This document shows positions 41,715 through 52,494 of a stretch of 64,000 nucleotides of DNA, in pieces (the stretch's first letter is position 1; each line of letters begins with the position of its first letter). Source of the stretch: Actinernus sp. WN-2022 (Eukaryota > Cnidaria > Anthozoa > Actiniaria > Actinernidae); contig JAOWCC010000309.1 of NCBI GenBank assembly GCA_030867875.1, positions 25,004 through 89,003 of the forward strand, given 5' to 3'. Below the pieces are notes generated by a model. The model was given only the letters and a program-made list of their open reading frames with translations, was not told where the DNA came from and did not search any database. Both the position numbers and the translations under genes were made by a program.

Positions 41715-42360
41715 CAAGTTTCACAAGTAAAATAACAACCAGGTATGTTGTGGATTTCATTTGAAACTGTATGTAACATTGTTAATTAATACATTTCAAG
41801 GCTTGTTATATATACATGTTTGTAAATATAGATTAATAACCCACATGCGCATTGTCTAACTGAGCTAATTTGGGCTAAATCTACTGAAATCCAGATTATT
41901 AACTCAACCCTTCCCCCTCAGTCCTTATGAGTTTGGCTATTTAAGTTTGAAGCCCTCACGCTATATATATTGTATGAAGTATAATATTAATATAGTCAAG
42001 GGATAAATCTCCCAAAATGCCATTCAGGAGGGTTCTTAGATTAGCTATAGGATGGCTTGAGTTGCAGCATGCTGTGTATACATGTAGTTTCTCTTAGCTT
42101 AATTGTTGGGTTTTGAATGAAAATATATATGCAGCTGGCTTAATAATTTTGGTCAAATTTTGACCATGCATGCAAGCATGCATGTAAAAAAGATAGCCAG
42201 AGGACATCATGAATGAATGCTGAACACCATATATATACTTGGCATGTTTTTAATAGTGAGATTTATTTGAGGTGTTTTCATTTCATTGGGTTTTTCAGCT
42301 GCTCTTATATTGCTGCTTAAATAAATAAATTAAAAATGTTTTATTTGTTATAGCAGGCTA

Positions 42361-42595
42361 GTGTTTACAGCTGGTGGGGGCTTGCTTTTACTCCACACAC
42401 ACTCCCCACTACATTCCTATATTCTGAACATACTACTCTCGACTCACCAACCTGGAGAAAACCCTCGGAGCATGGGAGAAAAACAACCACAAACTCAACT
42501 CACATGTGGCGCCACGTCCGGGAATCTAACCCAGGCCACAGTGGTGAGAGCTAGCGAGCACTAACACGCTGCACCACCCAGCTCCCCCTATGTTG
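42361..42595 (-). mobile_element. tRNA-derived SINE, second family
   Basis: On the minus strand AGCTGGGTGGTGCAGCGTG (A-box-like TGGTGCAGCGTG) is followed at tRNA spacing by GGGTTAGATTCCC (complement of 42520-42532), a B-box. The body continues toward 42361 with TGGTTGTTTTTCTCCC and CTCCAGGTTGGTGAGTCG. It differs from the SINE at 23996. Confidence 0.65.
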
Positions 42596-42925
42596 ATGCT
42601 TAATGATCAACATATATATGTAAAAAATCCTAAATGAAAATTAACCCTAAATCTCTCTAGTTGGTAAGTTTTTAACTTGTGGTTTTGTGGCAATATTATA
42701 AAATTGCCAGGGGCACATATAAAATTTAGCTACCCATGAGTATAGCTTCAACAAGTAATTGAAACCACTTAGATTTGCTTTAATTTAAGTTTCTTGTTCT
42801 ATATTTTAAGTTTCATCTAGTATTTAGGAAAAAAGAACTTACCAATAATATTGCATGGGTTTAAATACTATAAGCCCATGCAGCTGACACTTGAAATAAA
42901 AATGATCCAATAAATATATAGACCT

Positions 42926-43145
42926 TTATTTATCTATTCCACAATGCCTCCATTGCCAAGGCACTGCTCCTTCATTGTTAAAATATGCCATGTACTCTTC
43001 TCTGATGACCCTTGCTTCATTAGAGTAGTTGTTGCTGCACATTGGATGGAAATCAAGCCAGGATGATAACTCAGTATCTGCATTTCTCCAGGGTCCAGCG
43101 ATGATGTTTCCATGCATGTCTTCTTTGTCAGTTATTCCCTCTACC
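42926..43145 (-). CDS. Harbinger transposase, terminal exon
   Basis: Acceptor TTTTCAG (complement of 43146-43152) then a 73-codon reading, VEGITDKEDMHGNIIAGPWR, later EARVIREEYMAYFNN and EGAVPWQWRH, to a stop at 42926-42928; the stop overlaps AATAAA. The two bases left by exon 1 plus the first base here complete an arginine. The pattern 'R-x2-Y-x2-YF...G-x-V-x-WQ' is the usual C-terminal end of HARBI1-type transposases. Confidence 0.85.
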
Positions 43146-43921
43146 CTGAAAAGTGCATATATTTTACAGAAATATACATACATCTTATTATTACAGAGTT
43201 TGTCAGGTCTGTATACCATAAGTTAATTATAGACCAAGTTTTTTTCACTTTTTGTATGGCCCAATTAATTTAAGCACAATGCATGTGGACCATAAAAAAA
43301 GGGGGGTGGGGGAATGAGGATCCATAATTAAATTACAGTATGGATAAATTGAGCCAATTAACAAGGTTTAAATAACATCTTTGTTAAATATATGGCTTCT
43401 GTACACACACAGCCAGCTTTGTCTCATTTTCAGGTCCATGTGGGAAGTTATAGACTGCAAATTGACCAATAATAGCTATCGCAATAATTTGCTATAATTA
43501 ACAGCTATATTATTAAATAATTATATAGTTATCGTATTTATAAATGTCCCAAAGATCTAATTAACCAGTGTACTTAATTAACTTTGTTCAAAGCAAAAAT
43601 GGCTGAGGAGAATCATGTAAAAAAATTCATGTCCTATAATAAATATCTTATTAGATGTTTTTTCATTAATTATTCATGATTTTTACAAATAACAATACAA
43701 TAAATTATAAAGGACTTTTTGAAAGCCGGATAAATTATGGGCTCCTGCTTTTATTTATTTTTTATTTCCAACAATTATATTTACACATGTTTCTTTACAA
43801 TAAAACAATAGGAAAATACAATGGAAGGAGGACTAAATAAACCCTTCCGGGCTTACATGATCTCCCACTTTTTCTATCGAGATACATGTAATATATTAAT
43901 TACATTGAAATCATAACATTA

Positions 43922-44431
43922 TGTCTCTATCAATTCCAAGCCCGCCCATGCCCCCCGGGCATTTGTGGGGATTTTGTCATTTTGGAATCAGAACGTTGCA
44001 AATGCCCCACCGCGGGGCCAGCTAAGTTATGCAAATGCCCCACCCTGGGGCAAGTATAGCGAACGTGCCAAATTTCTTCGCCGTTTCAAAGCCACATTTC
44101 ACCGCTTTTCTTTATTAAAGTAATGCAGTACTCACCTTGAAACACTTTCGTAAGTGCCCCCAAATTCACTAGCCAGTTCCCAACAAACCACACACTGGGA
44201 AATTCCTAACGTCATGTTCACGGATGACTTTTGCGCCACCATGTTGATTGATGAAGCAAGCACGTGTTGACCAGTTGAGCAAAACAAAATCAAACACAGG
44301 GGAGGGGTGGGATATTTTTTTGACAAATGCCCCAGGTCCGGGCTGACGCAAAACAAATGCCCCACCCCAGGGACAGATAGGTTGTCAAATGGCCCATCTT
44401 GCCCGGGAGGGGGGGCTTGGAATTGATAGAG
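43922..44431. mobile_element. Nested element with TGTCTCTATCAATTCCAAGC ends and TTA duplication
   Basis: About 510 bases with inverted ends of about 25 bases, TTA on both sides (43919-43921 and 44432-44434), and subterminal AAATGCCCCACC words in several copies. The TTA duplication fits the Harbinger group. It carries an exon-like reading. Confidence 0.75.
44136..44242 (-). CDS. Orphan first-exon-like reading inside the nested element
   Basis: ATG in good context (AACATGGTGG) opens 35 codons, MVAQKSSVNMTLGISQCVVC then WELASEFGGTYESVSR, and ends at a consensus donor GTGAGTAC. It may be the first exon of a lost autonomous partner. No downstream exon exists within the small element. Confidence 0.4.
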
Positions 44432-44455
44432 ACATTAGTTTAGCCATTAGTTTAC

Positions 44456-45519
44456 CTTAGATAATTGTGAAGCACCAATGCTGCCAGTACCAAACAAACA
44501 ACTGTGTCAGGAGGAAGCTGTATAGGAGCTCGAAAAACCCTCCATCTGTTAGCCATAATTCCAAAGCCATTCTCCGATATTCTCCTCATTCGTGAGAGCC
44601 TATAGTTAAAGATCCGCTGCTCATCAGACAGTCCTGATTGAGGAAATGGTTTCATGAGAAATCTGGTTAATGCAAACGCATCATCGCCAGTCAGGACATA
44701 GGGTAGTGGCTTGCATCTCGCTGGCAAAGGCTCTGGTGGTGGTAGTCTCAGTGGATTTTGTTGAGAGCTGAGTGCTGCCTTCAAGTCTGAGTTTTGCCAT
44801 ATCGCTGAATCTGGCGAGCGGCCATTCGTCCCGACACTAGCCCAAAGACATTCGTATTCGGGCCCGAACACAGCCATGAGCACGATACTGTTGTTGCCTT
44901 TGTAATCGTAGAAGTGCGAGCCTGAATTTGCAGGTTGTTGAATAAGAACGCGCTTTCCATCAATGGCGCCAAGTCCGTGAGGAAAATTCCACCTTGAACT
45001 AAACTTCTGACCAATGGCCCCCCATTCTTGTTCACTATTTGGTGTTTTAAAAAATTCTGGGGCTAGTACCTTGAAAAGTGCTTGGCAGGTTTCTACAACA
45101 ATTAAAGATATTGTTTGTCTGGAAATTCGGAATGAAAACTCGAGGGAATGAAAGCTTTCACCAGTTGCCAAAAACCTCAATGTCACAGCAAGTCGTTCAT
45201 TTGGCTTAATTGTCGCTCTTACTGTATTTATAGGTGATGGCTGTTCCTGTTTCGCAATCAATGGGCTCACTTTGTCAACAAGAAATACGAATTGCTCTCT
45301 AGTCACGCGAAAAAAGTTGCTGTACGCGGCATGATCTTCTAGTTCTAGTTCCTTCACAAGCTGGTAGAACGCACCCCTTTCCTCGCGACGAGCAATCCAG
45401 TCTCTCATGTATTGTTTCCTGTTTCTTTTTCTTGGCCTATTCTCCTCCTCATTCGCAAAAACAGTTAAAAGCAAGACGGCAACAACCCGCTTCCTGTGCG
45501 CAACATGAAGGGCCGCCAT
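44456..45519 (-). CDS. Harbinger (HARBI1-like) DDE transposase, exon 1
   Basis: 354 codons plus two bases, starting AAGATGGCGGCCC, 60 bases inside the right terminal repeat, ending at donor GTAAAC. The N-terminal helical part includes RVTREQFVFLVDKVSPLI and ERLAVTLRFLATGESFHSLE, the standard HTH-like region. The DDE domain then shows D187 in LGAIDGKRV, D279 in LTGDDAFALTRFLMKPF, and E316 in ISENGFGIMANRWRVF, so all three catalytic acids are in place. ALVLHNYLR ends the exon, as in family members. With exon 2 the protein is about 427 residues, normal for this family. It would act with the MADF protein from the same element on the shared terminal repeats. Confidence 0.93.
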
Positions 45520-45734
45520 CTTGTTTCAACAATTTAGCCGTCACTAGCCAATCACAGAGCTGGATTCGTCATGTTTACAGCAACTTGCAACATGGAAATT
45601 TGTTGCGCGACAAGTTGCACGCGTGGATAGTAATACGAGCAACATCGCGCTGCAACTCGCAACGCAACATTGTTGCGCGACAAGTTGCAAGAAATTGTTG
45701 CCCGTATTACTTCACCTTAAATCAAGATTCTAAA

Positions 45735-45783
45735 CTCGGGGTGCGGCTTATCCGCGAGTGCGGCTTATCCGTGAGTGAATACG
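45735..45783. repeat. Orphan end of a pogo/Tc1-like element
   Basis: GTGCGGCTTATCCGCGAG and a second GTGCGGCTTATCCGTGAG precede GAATACGGTA, the right-end style of the pogo-like elements at 40751 and 55996. No left end was found on the other side of the Harbinger insertion. Confidence 0.5.
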
Positions 45784-46079
45784 GTAATTATTCTAGTACA
45801 GGTATTATTTAAAAAAAATTCAAGGTAATTGCTACCCAGAATAAATCATTAAACGAGCTGGGAAACTGGTAATCTACATTCGTTTGATAGAGTTATTTGG
45901 TATTTAACAACTTTTAAAAAACAAGAGAGTATAAAATATTTACAGGAAAAAAGAAAAACAACACTGATACTACTATTAATAATAAACATGGTAATATTAA
46001 TAATAAATGACAATGATAATGGAGTAAAGTAAACAGAATTTCTTAAAGATTATTATATAGAAATGATGGAAGTTTAGGT

Positions 46080-46196
46080 ACTTATTGACTGAGTGGAAGG
46101 GCCAGATGGGAAAATATCTGGCTCTCGGTCATTTTGTACGTAATGACCTCAAGCCAAATATTTTCCCGTCCAGCCCGACCTACCTCAGTCAATAGG
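46080..46196. mobile_element. MITE with CTATTGACTGAG ends
   Basis: TTATTGACTGAGTGGAAGGG at the left is mirrored by GACCTACCTCAGTCAATAGG, and CCAGATGGGAAAATAT by ATATTTTCCCGTCCAG-like sequence. Confidence 0.6.
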
Positions 46197-46501
46197 TTTT
46201 TTTATCATATGACCATATTTTTTTGTAGATCAAACTGCAAAACAGCAAGAAAAAATTGTGCAGGGCCGGACGGCTTTTTCCAGCCCGATCACGGCATATA
46301 TGTCCAGCCCTCATCACGTGAGTTTTGTAAATGGTTTTGAAAGGAAAGGATGCACGGGGCCGTACGGGTTATATGATAAACATATGTACATGATACATGT
46401 AGATGAGACTAATATAGATTTATATGATCAGACTTGATTTTTTCCTTATTTCACAATATAACTGAATGTTCATTCTAGAAATCAAACAAAGTAGAAAAAT
46501 G

Positions 46502-46613
46502 TAGCCTGGGAATACAGCTGCCTAACATCGGATGGAAATAAGCCCCCTGAGAGAGATGGTCTCTCTCGGGGGGCTTATTTCTGCCCGATGTAAGGCAGCT
46601 GTATTTGCAGGCT
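46502..46613. mobile_element. Near-perfect hairpin MITE with TAGCCTG ends
   Basis: About 112 bases folding almost end to end: AAATAAGCCCCCTGAGAGAG pairs with CTCTCTCGGGGGGCTTATTT around a 4-5 base loop, and TACAGCTGCC pairs with GGCAGCTGTA. The terminus matches other TAGCCTG elements in the window. Confidence 0.8.
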
Positions 46614-46747
46614 GTCAGTAAGAACAATGTCCATTGCAGGTTTTAAATTTGGAGACAGTTGTTGTGTCAAAGTGGATTATTTTTATTCCTCATCTGAAAA
46701 TGTATTGAAACAGAACACGTAATATCTCGTTCTAATCTATAAACACA

Positions 46748-46878
46748 ATGTGTGTGCAAAAGGGCATAGATGTCTCCTGATCACATTCTAAATTTTCCTT
46801 CAATTTTTTTGTTTTCTAAGGGAGAATTTAAAACGTGATCAAGAGTCACTTATATAATTATGCCCTTTTTGCACACAG
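46748..46878. mobile_element. MITE with GTGTGTGCAAAAGGGCATA ends
   Basis: About 131 bases. Inverted ends GTGCAAAAGGGCATA with one base bulged on the right. GATCACATTCTAAATTTTCC mirrors an inner segment. Confidence 0.6.
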
Positions 46879-47757
46879 CCCTTCAATAATTATGGTGTGC
46901 GCATTCTAGAAAATAATTCACCAGGATCTGCAGCAGTTTTTTTCATGAAAACAAAAATCACCAAAACAAAATTCCTTCTACTACTAACAATAATATTAAA
47001 GAATTATGGCAGATAAGGGAGTAATGATGGATGTGCTGGGGCCAACACAATAAAACTTTTATATGTGTAGTTACAAGTCTAGTCATTATTTTCCGATGTT
47101 TAAACGATGGACATATCGACTTGTAAAGTACACATGTAGCAGTTTTATTGGCCCCTGAACTTAGAGTACAAATGCAAACATTAGTGTCCCATATAAATAA
47201 AGGTTTTGCAAAGGTTGTGATGTATATGTAAGCCATCATTGCATGAACATACCCCAAAATTGCACAAAGAATGAGTGTGAGAACAAACACTGCCATGTGG
47301 CCATAAATGTATTCTGATTATATAGTAAGTTTTTTTATGTTTTCCCACTGGCTTGTACTATTGTAGTGTTTAATTGAGAAAGTCACGTGTAACATTGTTA
47401 TGTAACATTATACAAGGCATTGCACTCCCTCTTTAGAAGTGTTGCCATGTGACCTCGACGCTGTCAGTCGGTCATTGAATATATTATTATACCAAAAGTA
47501 GAATCAAATGAATATATTTATATGTATAACAAACAATAATAATATGACTACAATATTTGGTATGGACTACCCAGAATATATTTAACTAAACAGCTAAACT
47601 AGCTGGGTATAGCCAAATTGATGACACCAATGATACAATGTTGGTCAATATAATAATTAATTAAATTGGTTAACATATAATTACATTGGCATATATAATT
47701 ATATACATATACAATATGCCATATTGGTTCAATGACTGCTGATTGACAATAACTCAC

Positions 47758-47829
47758 CTCATACGTGGCATTTAATTGGTTAATCTTTCTTTCATCGTTA
47801 GTAACTAAGACAGACTTGAAGTCACAAAT
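47758..47829 (-). CDS. EF-hand-like gene, exon reading ICDFKSVLVTND
   Basis: 72 bases, 24 codons, phase 0 both ends, acceptor ATTGTTTTCAG, donor GTGAGTTATT. Reads ICDFKSVLVTNDERKINQLN and ends ATYE. Joins the exon at 49185 in frame. No domain known. Confidence 0.8.
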
Positions 47830-49184
47830 CTGAAAACAATAATGTACAGTACTTAACAAATATATTTATATTATGCTGTGCATCTGTCCTGTTATGGGTG
47901 CACAGATGACATCACAATATGAAGAGAACAAAGATTAGTGTGCCGCAAGAAGCAGTTGAGTACTGGCATAACTGATGGTCTCTTCACATTTTGGCACCAT
48001 CTGTGCATCTATAAGATGACAGATGCACGGCAGAATGGAATCTATTTGATTTATATAATAATCACAAACTAAAAACTAATTCATTACGCAAATATCCAAT
48101 CAAAACATGTGGAGAATTTGGCTGTGTGTGCTTGTGATGCTATCCATGTGTGTCCTCTAATAACACACAGCGCTTGACCACTCAGAGTGTGCATTTTGGA
48201 CTGATTATTATATAAACTTGATTACTGATTACTGCCATTTGTATAATAAATAGTAGGGATGTGATGCATTGGATCAGAACTGAACCTGAGACTGACGAGA
48301 AGAATGTATCTCAAAAACCTGGATTTCCAAAATATATGTATGGGAGAATTATTGACATTGTAATTTCTTTCTGACCAGAATAAAATGATATTTTGTTAAT
48401 AACCCTGATTGACTACTCTTGGTAATTTTTTAAATCTATAATCTGAAATTTCACATAAATGTACTGGTACATGTATTTTTACACAAAAATCGGGACCACT
48501 GCAGGTCAAAAACAAGAGTGCTTACCTCTCCCCCTCCCCCATCAGTGTATGTGGGAGGTCGGTGTATAAATTGGTGAAAATTGGGAGGACCAAACAAGTA
48601 CATCAATTCATTGATACAGGATTAAATCATATCATTTATTTATAAATTATATAATTGAATAATAATGACTAGTAATTCATCAAGGAATAAAGTCAATGTC
48701 AATGGCACATTTACAATTTTATAGTGATAGGAATTGGTATGATTTCCTTAAACAAGGACCCATATTATTATAATTATACAATCTATATTATTATATATAA
48801 TCATAATGGGAAAAGACCCGGTCCCCCTTGTTGCCCTTTGGGATTTTAAATTTGAATTTCAAATTCAGAACAGTCAAGCAAGTAAACAGTCTTCTCCTGT
48901 TAGAATAATATTTCAGTTAATTGCCTGTCAATATTGCTTTAGAACAGTTTACAAACTCTTTAGGATATTTTTAAACATTCAAGTTTTCGATTTGAATTTC
49001 ATGTGATACCAAATGTCAGACATTACTCAAACAGAGCATCACATATTATTGCAGAGCTTTGAACAGAGATGTTCACTTCAGTTGTCACTTGACAAAGGCT
49101 GATTGACAACTGCAGGTGTCTTCAACCTGGTTGAGGCCTTTTATAGCATGGGTCACTGTTTAAAGTACTTTAATTGTGCCCAAC
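47830..49184. other. Intronic sequence with one small MITE
   Basis: MITE at about 47875-48032: CTGTGCATCTGTCCTG at the left, inverted at the right, with an inner pair GTGCACAGATG. The rest is AT-rich; a 66-codon plus-strand frame at 48806 has no support. Confidence 0.5.
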
Positions 49185-49260
49185 CTTGTATAATTTATTC
49201 CTGTCTAATCCACTGACTGGAGGTAAACTTTGGATTTCAATCTCAGCATCTCTCTCACAT
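49185..49260 (-). CDS. EF-hand-like gene, exon reading CERDAEIEIQSLPPV
   Basis: 76 bases: one base completing a leucine, then 25 codons CERDAEIEIQSLPPVSGLDR and NKLYK. Acceptor CTGATTACTTACAG (49261-), donor GTTGGG. It corrects the phase between the exons at 49817 and 47758, which would otherwise hit a stop; that is strong evidence for it. Confidence 0.8.
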
Positions 49261-49816
49261 CTGTAAGTAATCAGTTAAAACATCAACAGAGTCAGAGAAC
49301 CCAAACAGTAGACATGTGTAAATACAACATGTGTAGACATGTGTACAAGTAATGTAATTCTGAGTGGCTTTAATTCTATTATTCAAGACATGTAAGGAAA
49401 AACAATTATTGATAGAGTAGAAAAATTGCATGAGGCAATGAGCTAGGTTACCATATTATAGGTCTTTTTTTTGGGGGGGGGGGGGGAGGGTGACAACTCT
49501 AACAAAGCCTGTTTTGGGAGTTAACAGCAACATTTGGCTGAGAATCTAAAGAAAATGTCAAGAATTGGAAAATAATTGATAATTATATATATTCAGAAAT
49601 TCTCCTTTCGGAAATGCACAATTCATTTGGGACTGTATAAAAAACATTGGGGCCAACTAAAAATAGTTTGGAACAAGTTTTGAGACAACATGCCGCTCCT
49701 CACACAGGCCGCTTTATTAAAGCCTGTTTATCATGATGAAACAATATGGCAGACTCAGTAACATAGAATAACTATATGTATAAATATATATGTAACGGCA
49801 GATTGTCAAGACTTAC
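49261..49816. other. Intronic sequence
   Basis: Contains a G homopolymer run (about 49472-49487) and AT-rich DNA; no other feature. Confidence 0.35.
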
Positions 49817-49884
49817 AACAAGAGAAGATCCATGAACTCATACAGCATAAGTCTGTTAGCCACATGTTTTTCCATATGCTTAAT
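49817..49884 (-). CDS. EF-hand-like gene, exon with second helix-loop-helix half
   Basis: 68 bases, acceptor TTTCCTTTTAG, donor GTAAGTCTTG. Reads IKHMEKHVANRLMLYEFMDL then LL and two bases. With the two exons upstream it completes the second half of a degenerate EF-hand-like pair (the LMLYEFMDLLL helix). Confidence 0.85.
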
Positions 49885-50683
49885 CTAAAAGGAAAGGGGT
49901 TAAGAAAAAACTGTTAAACATTTCAAAAATTACATGTAATCAGACAAACAATTAATTACATCTAGGGCTCTAAATTACCACTCGCAAACTCGCAAAATGG
50001 TACGTAGCACACTTTTTAATTTTTGAGTGGAAAAAATCTTCACTAGCAAATTTCTGCAAGTCAAACCTCATTAAGGTACAACTTGGAGTCTGAAAACTTC
50101 AAACAAATGTGGCATATTTATTAAGAGTTTATAAGCTTAATTCTTACCTGATGCACAATTAAAAGTAAATTATAGAATACTATATGTGTAATATGTCCCA
50201 CTTAATTTTGTCAGTACCCTCCCTATTTTTGCTAGTGGGAAAATATACTACAAGCAGACATTTGCTAGTGGATTTAGAAGATCATTTCAAGCCCTGACAT
50301 CTGCAATTTAGACCAATGTTACCGTCTGCCAGAGCCACTCAGATAACGAGAATCGATTACGTTGCAGAATGGGAACAACATATTCCATGTTGCAGTTATT
50401 TGATCCAATCAGTGTTGAGTACAAGACAATAGCATTTGAACTTTCTTGAACTTCGATCTGATAAAAGGCAAATTTAGTGGACTAGTTTTGAAGTCAAAGT
50501 CTTTTGAATGAAGGAAATGATGTGGATATGCTAGGATTTGTAAGTTGAAAAAATTGCTTTATTTTTGTTTTGTAATGTGTTTAGTTCTCATTGTCTACCT
50601 ATATATAGTGCAGGCCCCAGTTACTGTAGTAATGCACTGTAAGACATGACACAACATATACATTATACTTCATATATACTTAC

Positions 50684-50725
50684 ATGTTGCATCAGCTTGA
50701 CTGGAGAAACTGATCTTCCACAAAC
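50684..50725 (-). CDS. EF-hand-like gene, 42-base exon
   Basis: 14 codons, VCGRSVSPVKLMQH, phase 0 both ends; acceptor CTGTTCAG, donor GTAAGTATA. This is the linker and start of the second helix-loop-helix. Confidence 0.85.
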
Positions 50726-50817
50726 CTGAACAGAAAAAAAACATCAAAATATATGTTTTTTTGCATATATATATATATCTTTATTAAATATTAAAAAAAA
50801 TACAAAATTAGACAAAC

Positions 50818-50920
50818 CTTGAGTGTTCTAAGAAGAATTTGTTCATCTGTTATAAGTCCTAACATGTCCTCGTGTTCATACAATTGAAAGGCCACTCGTA
50901 CTTCACGCAATTCTTGAAAA
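50818..50920 (-). CDS. EF-hand-like gene, exon with first helix-loop-helix
   Basis: 103 bases: one base completing a serine, then 34 codons FQELREVRVAFQLYEHEDML, GLITDEQILLRTLK. Acceptor TATTTTTCAG, donor GTTTGTC. The pattern A-F-x-L-Y-[12-residue loop]-E-x-I-L is that of calmodulin-type EF-hands, but the loop EHEDMLGLITDE lacks acidic residues at the usual 1 and 3 positions in the right order, so calcium binding is doubtful. With the exons at 50684 and 49817 it makes one EF-hand pair. Confidence 0.85.
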
Positions 50921-51096
50921 CTGAAAAATATATTAAATCAATAAAATAGGAGTTTAGAAGTTGGCTTATATATATATACCAGTATTTAATGTCTGCATAT
51001 CAATTATCTGGACAGACCTTAATAATATAAATTTGTAAATTAGATATCATTATTAGCATACAATTATAAATGTACATGTACAAATAAACTTTGAAC

Positions 51097-51227
51097 CTGA
51101 GATATCGATTGGAGAGCATATCAGCAGCCTTCTTTATAACTTGTCCATTGTATAAAGCATCATGCATATTGTAAGTTCGGTGGAGGTCCCCATGCAAAGT
51201 CTTCATATCCAACAACTCTGATATTGT
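51097..51227 (-). CDS. EF-hand-like gene, exon reading TISELLDMKTLHGDLHRTYN
   Basis: 131 bases, 43 codons plus two bases; acceptor GTTTATAACCCAG, donor GTTCAAAG. Reads TISELLDMKTLHGDLHRTYN, then MHDALYNGQVIKKAADMLSN and RYL. Only this frame joins the next exon. It contains the first good methionine (MKTLHG), which could be the start if upstream exons are non-coding. Confidence 0.8.
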
Positions 51228-52203
51228 CTGGGTTATAAACATATAATAACCATAAAATAAACACAAAATAATATCATCAGAAAATGCACAAGTCATGCAA
51301 TCTATTTCATTATTAGCTATATAGATGTAAAATGTACATGTATAGCCATGCATGCATAATTAATCAGTAAAAATACATTGTACATTGTTCATTTGGGCAT
51401 CTGCATGTGTTCTTCTACAAACCATACATGTATGTATCATACATGTATCATACATGCATGTAGGTGCATGGTTTATCGAAATATTGCATCACACAATATC
51501 AGTATATATATGTAAGTCAGTAATATACAAGTCATGTAGATGAACAAGTACAGATTTCAGTAAATTATTATTTCATTACTCCTACATTTAGGTATATAGC
51601 ACTGGCCATCAATGTAAAATGTTTTTGGTAAAAGGAATGATTGCATAGTTTTAAGAGCAAAATATTTCCTCATTTTCCTCCCTCTTTTTCCATTTTTGTC
51701 TTACATTGTAGGCAGCCTCCTTATTTCTTTCCTCTGTCTCAAGTTTTCTGTCTCAGGTTCAATTAATTACTCAGACCGTGTCAGAGTCTTAAGATCAGTA
51801 CACACAAAGGGACAAGTCCCAGGGATAAATCTCTTGTTGTGTGTACATGCACAAAGGGACATGTCACAGGGACAAATCCTTTCTTGTGTTCAGATTAGGG
51901 GACTTGTTGCAGGGACATTGTGATTTTATCAGATGCCCACCTCCCCCCCCCCCAAAAAAAAAAGGTGTTGAAACTTTTCCAGCCCCCCTCCCATTTACCA
52001 TCCCCCCTACCCATAAATAATGACCACTCCCTAAGGAAAGTTTCCTGTTGCTAGACAAATTTAAGGAATTTGCATTGCAGTATCTTCATTCCTATACAAG
52101 TAATAACCTTCACAATCGGCATTATTACTATTGTTAATGTGCTCTTCCCAGAAAAATTGTACCATGAAAAGGTATATTTCAACATGTTGTCTGTGGGACT
52201 TCC

Positions 52204-52380
52204 AGGGGTTTCAATAAGTTTTTAGGAAACCGGCGGTCCTGACGTTAGAGGGGGTGGTTTACCTAGTAAACTTTACTCAACACTTAACAAAAAAACACAA
52301 CGATCGTGTGAAGTAGCCGGCGGTAAGAAGCAAAGTAACAGGCGGTTTATCGCCGGTAGCCGCCTTCTATTGAAACCCCT
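52204..52380. mobile_element. hAT-like MITE, 177 bp, with perfect 8 bp duplication
   Basis: Inverted ends AGGGGTTTCAATA and its complement are flanked directly by GGACTTCC on both sides (52196-52203 and 52381-52388). The interior has mirrored CCGGCGGT and GCCGGTAG words. The length of duplication and the AGGGGTTT-type end fit hAT. It lies in an intron of the EF-hand-like gene. Confidence 0.85.
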
Positions 52381-52494
52381 GGACTTCCATATATGGTCCA
52401 AGCACAGGCTGCTTCTAGCCTCTTGTTATGAAAGAAGTTGGAGCTGATTTTCTAAGATTTCTAACAGAAATATTATATTATATAACAACCAACC

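Larger units (their letters stand above)
43146..44455 (-). other. Intron of the Harbinger transposase gene
   Basis: 1.3 kb with GT at 44454-44455 and AG at 43146-43147. Mostly AT-rich. It contains a nested inverted-repeat element at 43922-44431, whose insertion close to the donor may have lengthened it. Confidence 0.7.
39039..45716. mobile_element. PIF/Harbinger DNA transposon, 6.68 kb, both genes present
   Basis: Long terminal inverted repeats (about 138 bases, 39039-39176 and 45579-45716) begin GGTGAAGTAATACGGGCAAC and are rich in the words GTTGC and GCAAC. TTAA borders both sides (39035-39038 and 45717-45720), which contains the 3 bp TTA/TAA duplication expected for PIF/Harbinger. A plus-strand MADF-domain gene and a minus-strand spliced DDE transposase converge inside, the two-component set this superfamily needs. 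The middle holds several smaller elements. The whole lies in an intron of the EF-hand-like gene. Confidence 0.9.
45784..47757. other. Intronic sequence with three foldback MITEs
   Basis: Apart from the MITEs at 46080, 46502 and 46748 this is AT-rich DNA. The minus-strand frame at 46958-47296 is open for 112 codons, but its composition and lack of splice sites argue against coding. Confidence 0.4.

Noticed and set aside
46958..47296. 112-codon hydrophobic minus-strand frame
   Set aside because: AT-rich chance opening with no splice sites fitting the surrounding gene and no recognisable domain.
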